This document shows, piece after piece, positions 1-20,924 of a stretch of DNA of 64,000 nt. The DNA comes from Trogon surrucura. Taxonomy: Eukaryota > Chordata > Aves > Trogoniformes > Trogonidae. The translations under genes were made by a program, and so were the position numbers. Every line of letters begins with the position of its first letter. Position 1 is the stretch's first letter. The notes beneath the pieces are model-generated. The model saw only the letters and a program-made list of their open reading frames with translations. It did not search any database and was not told where the DNA came from. The stretch covers positions 12,666,001 to 12,730,000 of the forward strand of contig CM036626.1 in NCBI GenBank assembly GCA_020746105.1. The letters run 5' to 3'.

Positions 1-196
1 CGGAGCCCAGCTGTGCCCCAAAGCGCCAGAGACCCCGAAGAGCCGTGGGGGCGGGCGTGACCGGGACGATGCTGCATGGGGAGGCGGGCTGGCTGGGCAC
101 CGGGCTGGGCTTGCAGGCAACCGCCTGCCCCGGGGGATGGCGAGGGGTGTTGCCCATTGTGTTCTCCAAGTGCTGACGCAGGTTTCCACATCGCAG

Positions 197-430
197 GCTT
201 CTCTGATCTGGCAGGAACTGGAGGCTGAAGAACAAGAGATGCAGCTCGAGGCACCTCAAAGGCCTGCAAGAAACTCCTGGAGGCCCCGTGGCCAGAAGCA
301 GAGTTCGGGCACCCCCCAGCACCCAGATGAAGGCTGCGTCAGATACTTTGTCCTGGCCACCACGGCCGCAATTGTGGCTCTCGTCCTGAATGTCTTCTAC
401 CCACTCATTTACCAGACCTGCTGGAGATAG
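197..430 (+). CDS. USP19: USP19 alternative last coding exon, ER membrane-anchored form (gene is 5'-partial)
   Basis: USP19 is a ubiquitin-specific protease acting in ER-associated degradation and protein quality control; only its C-terminus lies in the window. A pyrimidine-poor but plausible acceptor (CAG at 194-196) opens a phase-0 exon of 77 codons ending in TAG at 428-430. The peptide begins ASLIWQELEAEEQE, carries a basic Arg/Lys-rich linker, then a single hydrophobic segment (VLATTAAIVALVLNVFYPLI) and a short tail ending CWR. I recognise this as the tail anchor of the ER isoform. The catalytic domains and all other exons lie upstream of position 1. The 137-196 part of the open frame is probably intron. 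A second phase-0 terminal exon at 2598-2738 can replace this one. The assignment rests on recalled similarity of the tail and on co-directional QARS1 downstream. Confidence 0.8.
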   Translation, partial: ASLIWQELEAEEQEMQLEAPQRPARNSWRPRGQKQSSGTPQHPDEGCVRYFVLATTAAIVALVLNVFYPLIYQTCWR

Positions 431-1345
431 GCACAGGCGCGCGGCCAGCTGTGGGAGCAGGGTCGCTGGGGCACGCACTGTCCTAGGACACTACGCAACG
501 AAGACGTCGGGCAGCAGGACAGAAACCACCGGGAAGGACTCTCCAAAGGAAGCATGGGGCTGTCGGCTCCTGCCTGTCTGCTCCGGCATCTCCTGTGCCA
601 GCTGGCAGGGCTGCATGGCCAGCCCGCTGTCTTGACAAGGCGCAGCCCAGAACCAGGAGCCCCTCTGCCCTCCCTCACCCGTGCTACCTGCTGGGAGCAG
701 GGCAGACCTTGTGGCTACCTGCTCCTCAGGAACGGATGTTGCTGCTGTGGCACGGCTGGGGCTTGTGAGCCCCCCTGGAACATGGACCTTCTCCGCCTGG
801 CTCCCAAGAAAGAAGTGGAGACCTGGCGGGAGACTGCAGCAAGGGCAGGACGCCCTGACACAGGTCTTGGTCTGGCTGTGCTGCTGTGGGAGCCTTGTGC
901 TCCCCAGGGCTGGCATACCCATAGCTCCCGGGCCAGCCCAGTCCCTCCTGGTGCCAACTGCTCATGCATCAGGAGCTGTGCGCAAAGCTCCCCTTTGCTG
1001 GGGCCAAATGGGCTTGTCACTGAGACCTTATGTGCTTCCCTGCTCAGCCGGAGGCTCAGCTGCGCCACAGCTCCTCTCCTTGAGGCAGCCTGGGCTTGGG
1101 GTGCCCACGGTGAGTACCCACCTCTGTGGGCTGCTGGCTCCCACCAGCACTGTGGGGCATATGGGCTGTCCCTGCTCAGCCCCAGCTGGACGCGTCCGGG
1201 GGGGCCGGCTCGCCGCAGGGAGGGCATGGTGCAGCGCCTCGTTTGTGAAGGGACCGGCTGCCCACACTGTGGGAGAGTCGTGGGGTCGGGGAGCGCAGGT
1301 AGGACGTCGGTGTGTTAATAAAGCCAGATTTTCCAAAGAGATGCA
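431..1345 (+). other. USP19: 3' UTR of the membrane-anchored USP19 transcript
   Basis: About 0.9 kb follows the stop codon of the tail-anchor exon and ends just after an AATAAA at 1317-1322. No convincing coding exon was seen; several long overlapping open frames here are GC-driven shadows. The sequence is intronic for the transcript that uses the downstream MEEVD exon. Confidence 0.6.
1317..1322 (+). terminator. USP19: Poly(A) signal, USP19 membrane-anchored form
   Basis: A canonical AATAAA lies about 890 bases after the tail-anchor stop codon and is the first canonical signal after it. It would end the short, membrane-anchored transcript before the downstream alternative exon. Confidence 0.6.
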
Positions 1346-2597
1346 GCATCCCTTTCCTGTGTGATGGGATCCCCACACAGGGGCAAGGACTCTTCACTGG
1401 AGCGGGTGACCTTCCTGTGCCTGAGACAACTCTCTCTGGCCCAGCTGGCATGGATGCAGCGAGAGCTCTGCCTGCCTGTGCCCAGGGGCACAGGCTGGGC
1501 TCCTGGTCCCCAGCCGTGGGGCAGCAGCACTGGTGGGGCATGTGCAGGGAGCCTGGTGGGGCTCGCAGCATGCGGCTCCAGTGGTGTCTGACATTGAGAC
1601 ATGTTGCCCTTGCCTGAGTGTGGCTCAGCCTGCTGTGACGTTTTTGGGTATGAGAGGTGACTTCAGAGCCCTGTGACTTCCTTTTCCATCTCCGTTGCTG
1701 TCCTGGTGGTAGTGTCCTTGGCTGGCTCGGGAAGGATGCTTGGCAGGAAAGAGGCTCAGATGCTTTTCTGGCTGGGGCTTGAGCTGGACAGCAGGGAGCC
1801 CAGGGCTCCCCCCACCTCGGTCCCTCACCCCCTCTCGCACGTGTGCTGCGGTGTCCTCCCTGCCAAGCACGTTCCAGCCGGGGAGCCCGTCGGTGCTGTG
1901 CTGCAGTCATGAGGTGCCAGTCCTGGAACAGTTGCCTCATTGTCTGCAGCCCTGGGGCTCAGCGGCTTCCCCCGCTCGCCCACGGCGCTGGCCTCGTGGG
2001 GCTGAGTCAGTGCCCGGCGCCGGTGGGTTGACCTCTGCTCTGGCTGGTGCTGGCGCCCTGGGGTTTGGCCCCACAAGCTCCTGCCTGCACCTGCCTGCCC
2101 CCCTTCCCCAGAGGTGGGTGGCTGACAGCGAGGTCCAGGCTGGGTGCTCTCTTGACCGTGGAACTCCTCTCTGGTCCTGCACCCTTCCTCAGCCCCTGGC
2201 AGATGCTGGCAGCCTGCCCGATGGCTCGCCGCTGCTGCGCGGGCTGGCTGGGCGCCTGGGGCGTGGGGCTCTGCTCAGACCGGTCCTGGCCACGGCAGCC
2301 CCAGGGGCACGAGTGCCGGGACAGGGAGAGACAGCAATGCCGGGCTGGGCTGAGTGTGCTGCAGCCTGACTTTCCTCGGGTGGCCCATAGGAGCCCAAAG
2401 CATGCTGCCTTCCCCCTGCCCCATAGCCAGGTCTGGCACTGGCTGCTGCTCCTTGGGCTACGCATGCTGCATGAGGTGCCTACCCCGAGGGTTGGGGTCC
2501 CCCCAGGTGTGAGGAGGGAGAAGATGGGAGGGTAGGATGCTTCTGGTCTCCCTCTCGTGCCCCTCGTCTCCCTCTCACACCTGCCTTCTGCTTGCAG

Positions 2598-2738
2598 GGA
2601 CTGCCCCCAGTGCCGTTCGGATCCAGCCTGGCCCCTGAAGGAGCCCCGGCGCTGGCTGCAGAAGGCCAGCCTGAGCGCTTCGCCAGCCCTGCCGAACGCC
2701 CGGCCCCCTCCTACAGCAACATGGAAGAAGTCGACTAG
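2598..2738 (+). CDS. USP19: USP19 alternative last coding exon, soluble form ending in MEEVD
   Basis: A good acceptor (TTCTGCTTGCAG ending at 2597) opens a phase-0 exon of 46 codons with TAG at 2736-2738. It begins GLPPVPFGSS, is rich in Pro, Ala and Glu, has no hydrophobic segment, and ends PSYSNMEEVD. It therefore gives a cytosolic C-terminus in place of the tail anchor at 197-430; both exons start in phase 0, so either can join the same upstream donor. The final MEEVD is the same as the C-terminal motif of cytosolic HSP90, which is bound by TPR co-chaperones. I recall soluble USP19 isoforms being reported with an EEVD end and HSP90 links. An ATTAAA follows at 2832-2837. Confidence 0.8.
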   Translation, partial: GLPPVPFGSSLAPEGAPALAAEGQPERFASPAERPAPSYSNMEEVD

Positions 2739-2831
2739 GGTGTCGCGGGGTGCCTGCCCCAGGGGTGTGGGCTGGGCCGGGCACCGGGGGGGTGGGGGGA
2801 CAGGGAGGGGGTCGGGGTTTGTCCTGCACTC

Positions 2832-2837
2832 ATTAAA
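2832..2837 (+). terminator. USP19: Poly(A) signal, USP19 soluble form
   Basis: ATTAAA, the commonest variant signal, sits 94 bases after the MEEVD stop codon, giving a very short 3' UTR. Confidence 0.6.
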
Positions 2838-2839
2838 CT

Positions 2840-4150
2840 TGCTGAACTCCACTTACCTCTGCAGTCTGCTGTCCCCTGGGACCCTCTGGTGTCTGGTGAA
2901 CCCCCCAGGGCACCGTATTGCACAATGGGCCATTGGGGGTCCCTAGCTCCCCTCAGATGCCCTCATGCGGTGGCTTATGGACCCAAGCCCGGGGTGCAAG
3001 CACTGCAGGCAGCATCTCCATCAGGCGCCTGCCAGGCTCCAAGTCAGGCCCTGTGCTGTCTGCAAGTCTTGAAGGCACAAAGGTCATTTCAAGCACCTGA
3101 AATTCAGTCGAGTTTGTTCTACCCTGTGTGGCATGAGGATGTCGTGCTCTGTCCTCAGAACAGGTCTAGACTGAGGCAGAAGCCAGTCCACAGCACACGC
3201 TGGGTAACGTGGTTCAGGGTCTGCCCAGCCCTGCTCCCTGCTCAAAAACGAGCAGGACCAATACTGGCAGCAAGGCTTCCCAGGGCTGCGCTCCTCCACG
3301 GCACCATGAATCCCAGGTTGGAAATCACCAGCCGTGGGCACGGGCCCTCTTCCTCACAGAAGGTCCTTCCCATCTCTGTGCACCCTTCGCCCCCGGGAAG
3401 GCCACATCCTGGTCAGATAAACGCTGGGGCGAGGCAGCGCTCGGGTTAGTTCCGCTCGGTGCTGGAGCCCGGGGCAAGGACAAGGCGAGAGCTGCAGATC
3501 CCTGGGTAAGGGCACTCCGCGGCCATGCACTGACAGCGGCACACACCTCGACTTACCCTCCTCCGCGTCCTTCTCCTGGGCGGTCTCAGCCTGCTCGAGC
3601 TCAGGGCGAGACACTGGTGGGCACAGAAGGAGAGCAGGGGCAGGGCTGTCATTCTGTCACCTCGGGGCAGGGGCTTGCGCACTGATGCCCAAGACGTTAC
3701 ACGTCACCTCCTTCTCCCCTGAACCTCTCTCCGGGCCTTTCACGTGGCACTCTGGTACCCGTGTGTTCTACAGCTCCGTGTCCCCCTGTGCCCCTCGGTG
3801 CATCTCACTGCCGAGAGCGCCTGCAGCAGTGGGGGCACCCGGTGTCCCCTGCTTCCCACTGCTTCTCAGTGCACTCCGCTGCTGGCTGCACCCTGTCGCT
3901 CGGTGTCCCCTGGTGCGGTCCTACCGCTGTCGTGCACAGTGTACCCCCCGCCTCGTTGTGCCCTGGTGCTAGTGTGGGGGGATGCAAGTCCCCGTGTCTC
4001 CCTGTGCCGGCCGGTGTGGCAGGACCGCAAGTCTCGGTGCTTTATTGCCCTCCAGAGCGCCGCGTTGCCCCGCTGTCCCGCGGCGTGCCTTGTCACCTGT
4101 TGTCCCCAGAGCGGGGTATCCCCGGTAACGCCCCGTTCCAACGCTGCCCC
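2840..4150. other. Intergenic region between USP19 and SLC6A8
   Basis: No exon with family similarity was found. From about 3740 onward the sequence is GC-rich and loosely repetitive, with recurrent GTGTCCCC-type words, and grades into the SLC6A8 CpG island. Confidence 0.6.
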
Positions 4151-4377
4151 GCCGCCTCGCCCCGGTGCCGGGCGGGGGGGACTGCAAGTCCCGTCAAGCC
4201 GCGGGAGGGCGGTGTGGCCAATGGGGCTCGGGGGGCGGTGCGGCCGGTCGCTGCCTCCGCCGCCGCCCGGTGCCGCGGCGCAGAGAGCCCCGGAGCGGCC
4301 GCGCGGCGCCGGCCTCGCAGCCCGGCTCTGAGCCGCTCGCCCGGCCCGGCCCGCCCCGCCGCGCCCCGCCGCCCTCA
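4150..4377 (+). promoter_or_regulatory. SLC6A8: SLC6A8 CpG-island promoter
   Basis: This is an extremely GC- and CpG-rich stretch without a TATA box. It holds a CCAAT box at 4218-4222, a GC box (GGGGGCGG) near 4231, and ACTGCAAGTCCC at 4181-4192, which resembles the ZNF143/THAP11-type ACTACAA-TCCC element. The start of transcription is inferred to lie between these and the upstream ORF at 4378; it cannot be fixed from sequence. Confidence 0.55.
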
Positions 4378-4425
4378 ATGAGGTTCTTCCGACTCACCTT
4401 CAAGTGCTTCGTGGATTGCTTCTGA
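4378..4425 (+). CDS. Upstream ORF in the SLC6A8 leader, 15 codons
   Basis: The ORF encodes MRFFRLTFKCFVDCF and ends 67 bases before the SLC6A8 start codon. It is about 49% GC inside a leader that is otherwise close to pure G and C, which suggests the peptide or its codons are conserved. Its start context is weak (T at -3, A at +4), so most scanning ribosomes could pass it and reach the main start. A regulatory role in SLC6A8 translation is inference; I do not recognise the peptide from any database. Confidence 0.5.
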   Translation: MRFFRLTFKCFVDCF

Positions 4426-4492
4426 GCCCCCCTCCCCACCCACGGCCACGGAGCCGCCCCCGACCCGCCCCCGCTCCCCGGTCCCCCGCGAC

Positions 4493-10076
<5,584 letters not shown>

Positions 10077-10434
10077 GCATGGGGAGGGTCGCGCTGCTCC
10101 CGCCCGCCATAGCAATAATGCCAGCACTGCCTCCCACCCACACTGCCCTGCGCTCCCCACGCTGCCCTGGCCCGCCGACCTCGCCGCAGTGGGGGGGGGG
10201 TGTATGACAGTGAGGTGGGGGGTTGCGGGGGGCCGCGGGGCCGGGGCGGCTGTGGGGAGCAGGAGGGGTCCCTGGCACGGGGTAGCCTGGGGGGCTCGCG
10301 GAGGGGCTGTGAGCCAGGGGAGAGAGTGAGACAGCCCTTCCCCAGCCCCTGCCCGCGGCCCTCGAGGCTCCCCATTCACTAACCGCTTCCTGTAGCGTTT
10401 GTCTGGTGTAACCCCGACCGCCCCGACATCTGGC

Positions 10435-10440
10435 AATAAA
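10435..10440 (+). terminator. SLC6A8: SLC6A8 poly(A) signal
   Basis: A canonical AATAAA lies 359 bases after the SLC6A8 stop codon; the intervening sequence is the 3' UTR, including a G-run at about 10191-10200. Confidence 0.75.
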
Positions 10441-11910
10441 CTGGGAGACCCTGGCAGCTCCGGCACTGCGGGGAGGGAAAAGGAGGCACTGGTAGTGGGT
10501 GGCTGTGAAGGCGGTGGGTGAGATGTGGAGTGGCACCTGCCAGCAGAGGACAGGATTCAGAGATGCAGGGGCACCCAGGTTCCTCTCTTGGGGTGATTAG
10601 AGGGTGGGACATGCTGCCCGAGCAGCAGGGTCTTCATCCTCCTCCACTGCAGGGGGGATGCCAAACCTGGGTTCCCCTGCAGGGCTGGTGCACACCACGC
10701 AGCTGTTGCTGGCCCGAAGGGCCAGGCTTTGGGGATCCTGGCTGTCCCCAGCCCAGAGCAGGGACTGGGTCAGGGTCAGGACCCTTCCATACCCCATCGA
10801 GAGCTGCTCATGTAGACTTTGGGGCTCTCTGCTCCCTGTGCTGTGCTGTGAGGACAGCCCTGGGCTGGGGAGGGCTGCAGGGACAAGGGGATGAGGCAGC
10901 TCCTGGGCCCAGACATGTAGCCGGGAGAAGCCCCAGATTCCTCGAGCCACCTGAGCCTGGTCCCAGTGCAGTGCCAGCTGGGGGATGCAGTGCCCTGTGC
11001 TCTGCACCAGCATCTCCCGAGAAGTGTGACTCTGGTCTGTGCCATGGCTACCCGCACGGTGCCCTGGGGAAGCCCCTGGGATGCCATGCTCAGGGTGGCT
11101 GCCAGCCATCCCTGTGCCCTGCCTGGGCGTCAGCGTCCCGACATGCCCGGTGATGCCAGCCGTCACCATCCAGCTACCCTGGATGGTGTGTGGCCATCCC
11201 ACCCTTGGAGGGACAAGCAGGGAGAAGTGCCACCACCTGCCCCAGCCATCCTTGCACACGGGGCTGGGGCAGCTGTGTCATGCCCGGGTGGCTGTGTCCT
11301 GTGCCCAGGGGCGCTGGGGTTGCCAAATGTGCTTGTCATGGGGCGCTGGCTTGCCCCACCACGATACCCTCTCACCCCGCTGGGGTGAGCCAGCAGTTCC
11401 TGCCCCACTGGCAACACACACTGTAATTAGCGCAGGCAGGGCGGAAGCACCAGTGATAATTGGGGGTGACTCGTTAGTGCTGGAGCGCTGCGTGCCCGAG
11501 GCGTGGCAGGACTTTCCGGCAGGGCTGGTCTGCGGGGACCGGTTGGCATCCCGGCGCACTGGCTGCTGTAGGGGGCCAGTCCGGCTCCCCGTCACCGGAG
11601 CGGGGCCGGGGCTGGGCGCGGGGGCGAGCACCGTCATCGCCTTCACTTCGTGCCACAGCACGCCTGGGCCTCGCCACCCCCTCGTAAAAGGCAGGACTGC
11701 GGGCTGGCGTCGGGGCAGTGACGGCACAGACGGCGAAAGTGCTGGGACCTGGTGGAGGTGGGTGAAGAAGAGACGGGGGATAAGGGTGTGTCGGGGGGGC
11801 GCCTTTGCTGGCCAGGCTTTCCCCACAGGTTTCCCACAGCCCCCAGACGACCTCACACAAGGGGACTTGAGGTACGTTGTGCCGTTGCGGGGGCGGGTAC
11901 CCGCAGCACC
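10441..11910. other. Intergenic region upstream of the crystallin/aerolysin gene
   Basis: No supported exon was found. At 11420-11480 a less GC-rich patch contains TAATTA-like and GATAATT words and TGACTCG, a near match to AP-1, so it may hold promoter or enhancer elements for the next gene. A possible untranslated exon upstream of the start codon is hinted at by a CAG acceptor near 11840 and a GAG/GTACGT donor near 11872. Confidence 0.4.
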
Positions 11911-12930
11911 ATGAACCGGATCACAGTGTACGAGCGTGCCGACTTCGAAGGGCTGAGTCGGGAGTTCACCTGCGACGTGCCCGACCTGCACGAGCTGGAT
12001 TTTGGGGATTGCATCGCCTCCCTGAAGGTGGTGGGGCAGCCCTGGATTGCCTACACGGACCCCAAGTATGAGGGTGAGCCACATGTTTTTGAGGAGGGCG
12101 AGTACCCCTCTGTGGAGCGGCCCAACACCTTTTCAGCGCTACGCCTCGTGCTGCATGACCTGGGGGACCCCCAGATCACCCTCTATGAGCGCCCTAACTT
12201 CCAAGGCGCCTGCAAGGTGGTGACAGAGGAGACCAACTTGGCGTACGGGTACTTCAATGACCGGGTGGCCTCCCATGTGGTGCAGCGAGGCGTCTGGCTG
12301 CTCTACCAGCACCCCAACCGGGGTGGTTGGCACTGCCTCGCGTGGCCTGGCGAGCGTCTGGCAGACTACAAACCTGAGCTGAACTTCCAGGCTCGGTTGT
12401 CCCACCTGCGCCCACTGCAGCCTGGGCGGCCCCTGGTCTCGGCACGTCTCCTCTGGGAGAAGAAGCGAGTGGAGGCGGAGCGGGAGGTGCTGGTGGATGA
12501 GATTGAGGGTGTGAATGAGACAGAGTCGGAGCAGACGTTGTCGGCCAGCAGCAGCCGGGAGTACGGCACCACGCTCTGGCAGAGTTTCCACTTCAGCAAC
12601 GCCACGAGCCTCAAAGCCGGGCTCTCCTTCACGCTGACTGTGGAAGCTTCCAACATCTTCACGGTGCAGAAAGGACGCAGCGAATCCAGCACCCGCCGCG
12701 AATGTGTGGAGGTGCAGCTGCCAGCTAAGATACCCCCGCGCACGGCGCTCAGCATCCAGGTTTTGCGGAAGGAGGTGACGCTCTCCGTCCCGGTCCTGCT
12801 CACCATCACCCAGAACGAAGCTGTTCGTACAGAGATGGGCGAGTACCGCAGTGTCTCGGGTACCAACATCAGTGCCCGCTATAGTTTGAAGCCTCTGCCA
12901 GCTACAGGCAGGGAGCAGGCAGCCACCTGA
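11911..12930 (+). CDS. Betagamma-crystallin / aerolysin-like pore-forming fusion protein (EDSP/ep37 type), 339 aa
   Basis: This intronless ORF starts in a favourable context (GCACC before ATG). Residues 1-170 hold betagamma-crystallin Greek-key repeats, seen as ITVYERADFEGLSREF at the N-terminus and ITLYERPNFQGACKVV near residue 90, with a further Greek-key segment at WLLYQHPNRGGWHCL. Residues about 190-330 look like an aerolysin-type beta-pore module: long Ser/Thr-alternating strands (SASSSREYGTTLWQSFHF, SLKAGLSFTLTVEASN) and a final ISARYSLKPLP strand. The order matches amphibian epidermal differentiation-specific protein and ep37, and the alpha subunit of the Bombina betagamma-CAT complex. 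There is no signal peptide or membrane anchor in the monomer. In relatives the protein oligomerises and acts on endolysosomal membranes; any such role here is inferred. It lies between SLC6A8 and QARS1 on the same strand, with AATAAA at 13094. Mammals lack this gene as far as I know. Confidence 0.85.
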   Translation: MNRITVYERADFEGLSREFTCDVPDLHELDFGDCIASLKVVGQPWIAYTDPKYEGEPHVFEEGEYPSVERPNTFSALRLVLHDLGDPQITLYERPNFQGACKVVTEETNLAYGYFNDRVASHVVQRGVWLLYQHPNRGGWHCLAWPGERLADYKPELNFQARLSHLRPLQPGRPLVSARLLWEKKRVEAEREVLVDEIEGVNETESEQTLSASSSREYGTTLWQSFHFSNATSLKAGLSFTLTVEASNIFTVQKGRSESSTRRECVEVQLPAKIPPRTALSIQVLRKEVTLSVPVLLTITQNEAVRTEMGEYRSVSGTNISARYSLKPLPATGREQAAT

Positions 12931-13093
12931 GAGAACAGCCCAGTGCCTGGCACCGGGACGGAGCTATAGCCAAGCACCGACTGTCCCTTCGGTGGTGTGG
13001 TACCCCTGGGGACACCGGTGCTGCCTTCCCGGCTCTCCTGTGGAGGAGTGAGGACTCCGGACCTGACAGTACCTCCTCCCACCGGGTGTTGCC

Positions 13094-13099
13094 AATAAA
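13094..13099 (+). terminator. Poly(A) signal of the crystallin/aerolysin gene
   Basis: AATAAA lies 164 bases after the stop codon, giving a short 3' UTR. Confidence 0.75.
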
Positions 13100-13609
13100 C
13101 CCCCTTCCCCAACCACTCGGCTCTGCTGCTGCTGGGGCTGGGGTGGGCTTGGAGGAGCTGGGAGACACCGAGGAGACGGGGACACCGCGCTGGGAGAGCT
13201 CGGGGACACTGGGAAAAGCTGGGGGAGCCGAGGACACCAGGCTGGGGAATCAGCAGAACACTGGGCTAGACTGGGGGCGTGCGGGGACACCAGCCTGCGG
13301 AAACCAGGGGACAGCGGGCTGTGGCAGCCGGGGGGACACGGGAGCGGGGGAGAGGGGTGGAACAGGGGAGTAGCCTGCTCCCGCACACACCAGTCTGGGG
13401 AAACCGGACACTGGGCTGCGGGGACACCGGTCCGGAGGTGACATGGGCCTGGGGTATCGGGGCTACGGCGGCCGGGCGGGGACAAATGGCCGCGGGGAGG
13501 TGGGCGCCCGGGGGGCGGGGCTTGGCACAAGCCGCGGCTCCGCCCCCGCCCTCAGCCACGCCCCCCACGTGCCTCCGGCCGCCGCTGGTCTCTTTAAATG
13601 ATGCAACCG
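13100..13609. other. Intergenic G-rich spacer before QARS1
   Basis: The spacer contains a loosely repeated GGGGACACCGG-type word (13160-13450), consistent with a decayed minisatellite, then the edge of the QARS1 CpG island. No gene is seen. Confidence 0.5.
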
Positions 13610-13797
13610 GCCACACGCTCGGCCCCGCCCCCTGCGCGCCTATTCGCGGAGCCGTCTCCGAGCTCCCCCATCCCATTGGCCGAGGCCAGGCTTTCTCGTT
13701 GTCCACTGGCTCGGCCCGTGCCGGCGACACGCCCTCTCCTCTGCGATTGGCCGGTTGTGGCCCCGCCCCCCGGGCGGGCGGTGGCGGCGGCGGCAGC
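13610..13797 (+). promoter_or_regulatory. QARS1: QARS1 CpG-island promoter
   Basis: This TATA-less region carries GC boxes (GCCCCGCCCCC near 13622 and near 13760) and two inverted CCAAT boxes, ATTGG at 13675-13679 and 13746-13750. The second lies about 50 bases before the start codon, so the leader must be short or the start of transcription must lie between the two boxes. Confidence 0.6.
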
Positions 13798-19625
<5,828 letters not shown>

Positions 19626-19740
19626 GGGACCCGCTGCTGCTGCCCCACCGTGGTGCTGCATCCACCGGGGGTCCCTGCGCACCCCCAGCGCCGCCGTGCC
19701 TTGGTGCAGCCCCCCCTGGGGCGCCCCACAGCATCACCTC

Positions 19741-19746
19741 AATAAA
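19741..19746 (+). terminator. QARS1: QARS1 poly(A) signal
   Basis: AATAAA lies 115 bases after the stop codon. Confidence 0.8.
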
Positions 19747-20700
19747 CGGAGCATCCCAGCCCTGTCCCTGCGCTGTTGCTGCCTCCTGTCCACGCTCTCG
19801 GCCTTACGGTGTGGGGTGGGGGGACATCTCCCCTGTTCTCGGGGGCCTGCTCATGCCCTCACCCATGCAAAGCTGGTTCCCCCCATGGGAGCTGTAGCTC
19901 CCCGGGCCGCGGCCGTGAGGCTCGGCTGGGGTGGAGGGTGTCGGGGCGGGATGGAGGAGGGTCCCCGGGGCCCGTCGGAGGGTGCAGGCGGAGCAGGCGG
20001 GGGCAGGGTGTGCGCACTGTGTACAAACACCGCCCGAGCGCCGTCCCCCCTTAAGGTGGACTCGAGTGGGGTGGCCCCTGCGCGGCCCCGGGCTGGGGGT
20101 CAGGGGGGTGCCCCCGCGGGACCGGCAGAGCCCCCGTGCCCTGAGGCCCGTGGCCCCTGCCGCGGCCCCGCCGCGGGCGGGGGGGGGAAGCTCTGCCCGG
20201 CTCCACGGGCCACCTTAAGCTGCAGCGGGGACGGGGAGGTCGCGCCGAGCACATGGGCACGTTAAAGCAGCCCCGGCTCGGTTCCACGGAGCGGGGGACC
20301 CTTCGTCCTCACGGGGGACCCTTCGCTCAGCGGTCCCGCCGGGGGCAGGGGCAAGGCGCAGCCGCCGCCGGTAGCGGCCGCGGAGGCCTCAGGGCCCTCC
20401 ACGTGGAGCCCCCGCACTGGGAGGTCTCGCCCGCCCGTCGGGCGACGCGGAGCTTCCTCGACGCTGCCGCGTCGGGGTCGCGGAGGGGGTTCCCGCCCGG
20501 GGCGGCTGCGTGCGACCCCTGGGCCAGCGGCGCCCCACGGCCACTCGTGCCCGTGGCGTCCCGAGCCCCACGGCCGCGACCCGAGGCGGGGCGGCGTCCT
20601 CACCCCTATGGGGGTCATCGGCCTCTCCCCGCGGATCTCTCCGGACCCGCGAACGCCCCTGACCCGGGCACGTCGCCCCGCCGAGGGCGCCCCCCCCACG
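19747..20700. other. GC-rich intergenic region before QRICH1
   Basis: This is the upstream part of a long CpG island. It contains CCTTAAGGTGG and GCCACCTTAAG words in inverted orientation around 20050 and 20210. Very long open frames on both strands here come from the lack of A and T, not from genes. Confidence 0.5.
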
Positions 20701-20769
20701 GCCGCCCCCTGTCCGCCGGGGGCGCGGCCCCTTTAAGGCGCGGGGTGGGGCCGGCCGAGGAGCTCTCGC

Positions 20770-20860
20770 GGGGCTTGGTGGACGCGCTCTCGCGAGGCTG
20801 GGGCCGCGCGCTGATTGGCTGCGGGGGGTTGAATGTAAGATGGCGCCCAGGGAGCTGTGA
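20770..20860 (+). promoter_or_regulatory. QRICH1: QRICH1 core promoter elements
   Basis: The palindromic TCTCGCGAG motif lies at 20788-20796, an inverted CCAAT box (ATTGG) at 20814-20818, and AAGATGGC, the YY1 core, at 20838-20845. This arrangement is typical of TATA-less housekeeping promoters where the YY1 site lies at or just inside the transcription start. Confidence 0.6.
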
Positions 20861-20924
20861 GGGGAAAAGACTCGGGGCCGAGGAGGCGGCGGCGGCGCGA
20901 GGCGACGGCGGCAGCGGGGCCGGG
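20825..20924 (+). other. QRICH1: QRICH1 non-coding first exon (5' boundary approximate)
   Basis: GC-rich leader sequence runs to a strong donor (GG/GTGAGG, GT at 20925-20926). It contains a start-stop ATGTAA at 20833 and a six-codon ORF (MAPREL) at 20840-20860, if transcription begins upstream of them. The donor and the downstream coding exon at 25622 support a non-coding first exon. Confidence 0.5.

Noticed and set aside
554..1364. Long + frames after the USP19 tail-anchor exon
   Set aside because: They lie in the inferred 3' UTR, overlap in three frames, and show no family similarity.
11752..11910. Upstream extension of the crystallin/aerolysin frame by 53 codons
   Set aside because: The crystallin repeat begins right after the methionine at 11911, as in relatives, and the extension is Gly/Arg-rich with possible splice sites inside.
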